From the NCBI GenBank assembly GCA_029204225.1, contig CM055114.1, positions 13,928,684 to 13,992,683 of the forward strand: a stretch of 64,000 bases of DNA, read 5' to 3'. Below the pieces are notes generated by a model. That model did no database searches, was not told the origin of the DNA, and saw only the letters and a list, made by a program, of their open reading frames with translations. Source of the stretch: Diphasiastrum complanatum. Taxonomy: Eukaryota; Streptophyta; Lycopodiopsida; Lycopodiales; Lycopodiaceae. Position numbers and translations under genes: made by a program. Of the stretch, positions 61,001-64,000 are shown in pieces. Every line of letters starts with the position of its first letter. Positions within the stretch are counted from its first letter, which is position 1.

Positions 61001-62017
61001 TGTTGGGGATGTGTGATGACTGATGAATTTGTCGGATTCGCAAAAGTTTGCAAAGACGAATCAGTCATGACTCTCTTCAGCTCGGATGGAGTTCAGATGC
61101 GATCGCTGGACACTACCAGCTGAATCACTCCTACAGTCCTCCAAAGTGTAGTCAGTCACTACTGATTTACGTTCATAAAATTAATATAGCATTCAACATA
61201 GTTTCAACCAAAGTGCGGAATTCAAAATGAACAAGAAGAAACTCAGACACGCGATTAACAGCAGAAACATTTGCATTCGAGATCAGAAACAACACAAATT
61301 GATATGTGTGCGAAGGCTACAATATCATCTATTGATTTCTTTTCTCTGATTCTTGGAGCACTACGTGCATACCCACGCAGTGCATTGGCGTGAGAGAAAC
61401 GCGGTTCTCTCACGAGTAATTGTCTCGCTTTACTAGCGGACAGTTGGATCTTCTGATCCTAGATAGAATTGTCTTCGCACGCAGGCGGACAAATATTTTG
61501 AATTTTCAGTCTTGATTGCTTACTAGCATCAGACTATTACATTACACTGTATGTGTATTCTGTTGATCTATATGTCAAGTGTCATTCAGTAAGTATGGTC
61601 GCTCTATGTAAATCTAATATTAGAGTGATTAAGCAACTAGTCAGGGAGTTACAAGAGTGGCAGATTAGCCACGACCTAAAATGTATTTGCTGATGTCATA
61701 CCATCAGATCAGATATCTGTACTTTTGGGTACTTGCATGATCTTAGCTGGTACTCTTTCGTTTTGCTCGTATGCCTTTCTCTTGTACTGGACCGCAAAGG
61801 AATCTCATTCGTGGATCTTTCGTGTTCACGAATTGTTCCTCTTCATCTCCTTTGACTTTCGTGTTCGCAAACCGTTCGTCTTCGATTCCTTTGACTTTCG
61901 TGTTCGCAAAACTTTTCGTGCTTCGTGTCTCCAGATCTTCGAGTTTGCAAATGTCTTTGTCGGGCTGAGGGCTGAAAGCTAGCAAGGCTTTGTAGTTGGA
62001 AACATTTCATTTCTTCA
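61001..62017 (-). repeat. 5' LTR of element D (right copy)
   Basis: Plus-strand start TGTTGGGGATGTGTGATGAC and end TTTCTTCA; pairs with 55577-56618. Confidence 0.9.
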
Positions 62018-62039
62018 TCTCTCTCTCTCTCTCTCTCTC

Positions 62040-62111
<72 letters not shown>
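62018..62111 (+). repeat. CT microsatellite, right half
   Basis: (CT)n of about 94 bp with one CGT interruption near 62039. It continues the left half across element D. Confidence 0.95.
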
Positions 62112-62114
<3 letters not shown>

Positions 62115-62244
62115 CGCATTCATGCTTATACATGGTTCTCTTGGGTTCTACTATCCATTGGTGCACTATACTTGTGATATCTTGCAATTCTATGTGTAGA
62201 ATGACCATTAATTGCTATTTTCATATCCACACGTGTGAGATACA

Positions 62245-62440
62245 GTAGGATATTGTAATTGTATGGACATCAACGTTTTAGCTCATGTTTGGTCAAGATC
62301 TATTAGAGTTTACATATCAAGCGCTGATTTTTATACATTGACAAGATTGGTGAGTTGTTTGTTTTTGTAACCAAAGGTCAATTGTAGATTTGGATCTTAA
62401 TGGATCTCAAATCCTTCACAAGCAGCTGGCTGTGGATTGT
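62245..62440. other. Short spacer between copia elements
   Basis: AT-rich; no feature recognised. Confidence 0.4.
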
Positions 62441-64000
62441 TGTAGGTTTATTTGTTGGCCTTGTAGAAAGCTTGGAACTCAGTGGAGATAAATATCCCCC
62501 TCCATCAAAACATAGAGCTTTGATTCTTCTCTGGGTCGAATTTTCTGCTGATGTTTTGAACTGCTTGAAGAACTTGAAGGTATCGGATTTTTCCTTCAGA
62601 AAAGAAGCTGTAGTCCTCTGAGAGAAGTCATCAATAAAAAATTCAGTACATAAACAGCTCCCCCTCTGAAAATGGTCTACATAGGGCTACAAATTTCCAT
62701 GTGTACAAGATCTATATCATAAATGGAAGTACTTCTAGCATGCTAGTTGATTATACAACTTTTACATGGAGTATCGAATTTGCTAATTGTGGGCAGACCT
62801 TGTACTAAATTCTGTTGAATACAATTGGAATTGAGGTGGCCTAATCTGAAATGCCAAGCATATCAGGTGATTCAGAAGTGGATGTATAAAGAGCTTGACA
62901 AATAGAAGAATTGTAGTGACTAATTTTTGTAAAGATTGCCACTCCTTTTCTGAAAGCTAGAGCTTTTCGGGATTGGTCAAAAATGGTGCAACCGTTTGTG
63001 TCAAATTCTACCCTCTGACCCAAATCTGCGATTCTGCTAACTGAGGGCAGATTTTTGGTCAAATTTTGGAGACGTCGAGAACGTTGGTCAGCAACTTGAC
63101 TTCACGTCTCTGAATTCGATCTTGACTGTTCTTTCACCCTCAATAGAATGAGTTTGAGTTTGTCTCCAAGTTGCAAATTTGAGAGTGGGTGTATGATTTG
63201 TAATCTTTGACCAGTCTTTGTGGTGAGTCATATGTGAGTTGCTCCCGATTTCTAGGTACCCCCGGGAATCAATATCCTGAGTGTTCTCTGACCTTGGTCA
63301 AGAAGGCTGCTTCATCTTCATCTTGTTGTTGGATTGAAAAATTGGGCTGAGAGCAAAATTTGCTTATTGTTGAAAACTGTATTTTCTTCTCATTGTTGAA
63401 TTTTAAAGTTCTACAATCCTTGATAAGATGGCCAATTCTCTTACAATATTTTACAGAATAGCTTCTGCTTTAATTGAAATGATGAAGAATCCAAATTCGA
63501 CCCTGGACCAAAACTCGATCCTGAGCAAAATTCGATCGAGAGTTCAAATATAGAACTTGAGTATCCGATCTTGAGTCTGAGGAGAATGCAGTTCTCTGGC
63601 CTCCTCTTGTTGAAGCAATGAAATCACTCTTGAAAGAGTGAGATGCTCCTGGATTGAAATTGCTAGGACCCAATTTTCATAGACCTCAGGTAGACTTAAT
63701 AATAGAGTCATAATAGCATTGGTATCTTCTATGATTGAGCTAGTTGCAGTTATCTAATCCATAAGATTTTGGAAAGTTTTGATATGACTCGAAACACTTA
63801 TTGCTTTAGACATTCTTCGGGTAAAGAATTTCTTTCTCAAATGGAGTTTGGTGACATCTTTGATATCATAGAGGGTTGCTAGGATGTCCGATGCATCCTT
63901 AGCAGTCTGAGTAGCACATATGTGACTGATTTGGTTGTCTTTGATGTTGAGAGTGATCATGGCAAAAGCGTTGCCATCTTTCAGTCTCCATTTGGTGATG
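62441..64000 (-). pseudogene. Minus-strand copia element H: gag, protease, GAG-pre-integrase, integrase, running off the window
   Basis: From the right edge: gag of the same family as 9618-10190 (LHLRKKFFTRRMSK, IKTFQNLMD; 63600-64000), protease remnants (HMTHHKDWSKI, then LPSVSRIADLGQRVEF at about 63020), GAG-pre-integrase (WHFRLGHLNSNCIQQ, KSCIIN), and integrase (FIDDFSQRT, FFKQFKTSAEN, FDGGGY) down to about 62450. Several stops and shifts. Reverse transcriptase is absent on the left side. Confidence 0.78.

Noticed and set aside
62001-62030. Tandem element D copy beyond its right LTR
   Set aside because: TTTCATTTCTTCA after GGAAACA first looked like internal sequence, but taking the LTR end at TTCTTCA makes both flanks CT repeats with TCTCT duplication and a good purine tract, which is simpler.

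Overview
The window looks like nuclear DNA of a land plant. It has plant-type GT-AG introns, an intact 22-exon gene for the plant cytosolic glucanotransferase DPE2, and dense nests of Ty1/copia retrotransposons with plant-type initiator-tRNA-Met primer-binding sites. I cannot place the species more closely. Almost everything except DPE2 is mobile-element sequence in various stages of decay.

Layout. 1-10.4 kb: broken copia elements. Element A (3966-8478, target duplication TTTGT) sits in the leader of an older copia element, and fragments of at least three other copia copies lie around them. 10.9-11.6 kb: Ty3/gypsy debris. 12.66 kb: an 85-bp tRNA-derived SINE with a 17-bp target duplication. 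13.6-14.7 kb: small inverted and tandem repeats. 15.0-25.8 kb: DPE2 with its promoter, a U12-type AT-AC intron and a MITE-like insertion in one intron. 26.6-29.0 kb: a gypsy fragment and a DUF7869-type transposase-like pseudogene.

29.5-49.1 kb is the most unusual part. With two copia insertions removed (element B 33125-38998, TSD TGTAC; element C 43091-47176, TSD TTATA), about 10 kb remains with four intron-containing genes in the order + - + -. They are: an unknown gene with a ubiquitin-like-looking C-terminus; a gene fusing a divergent histone H3 (tail starting MARTK plus full histone fold) to a Ulp1/C48-type cysteine protease; an acidic unknown protein; and a transposase-like protein. The H3-protease gene and the acidic gene diverge from a region holding five CACGTG boxes and a TATA box. 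The reading frames run through both copia insertion sites once the copia DNA is ignored, so these were real exons when the copias landed. I suggest, as inference, that this is a decayed multi-gene DNA transposon (or similar selfish element) that carried its own histone-protease fusion.

49.1-50.06 kb: a CCCTTGG-type minisatellite with a higher-order repeat of about 315 bp. 50.06-53.2 kb: three copia fragments, two of them head to head. 53.9-62.24 kb: copia element F, which lacks reverse transcriptase and whose LTR contains a long CT microsatellite. Element D, a full-length minus-strand copia (55577-62017, TSD TCTCT), is inserted in that microsatellite. 62.4-64 kb: another minus-strand copia running off the window.

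Only DPE2 looks like a working host gene. Its product acts in the cytosol on maltose from starch breakdown. Everything else is repeats or pseudogenes with premature stops and frameshifts.
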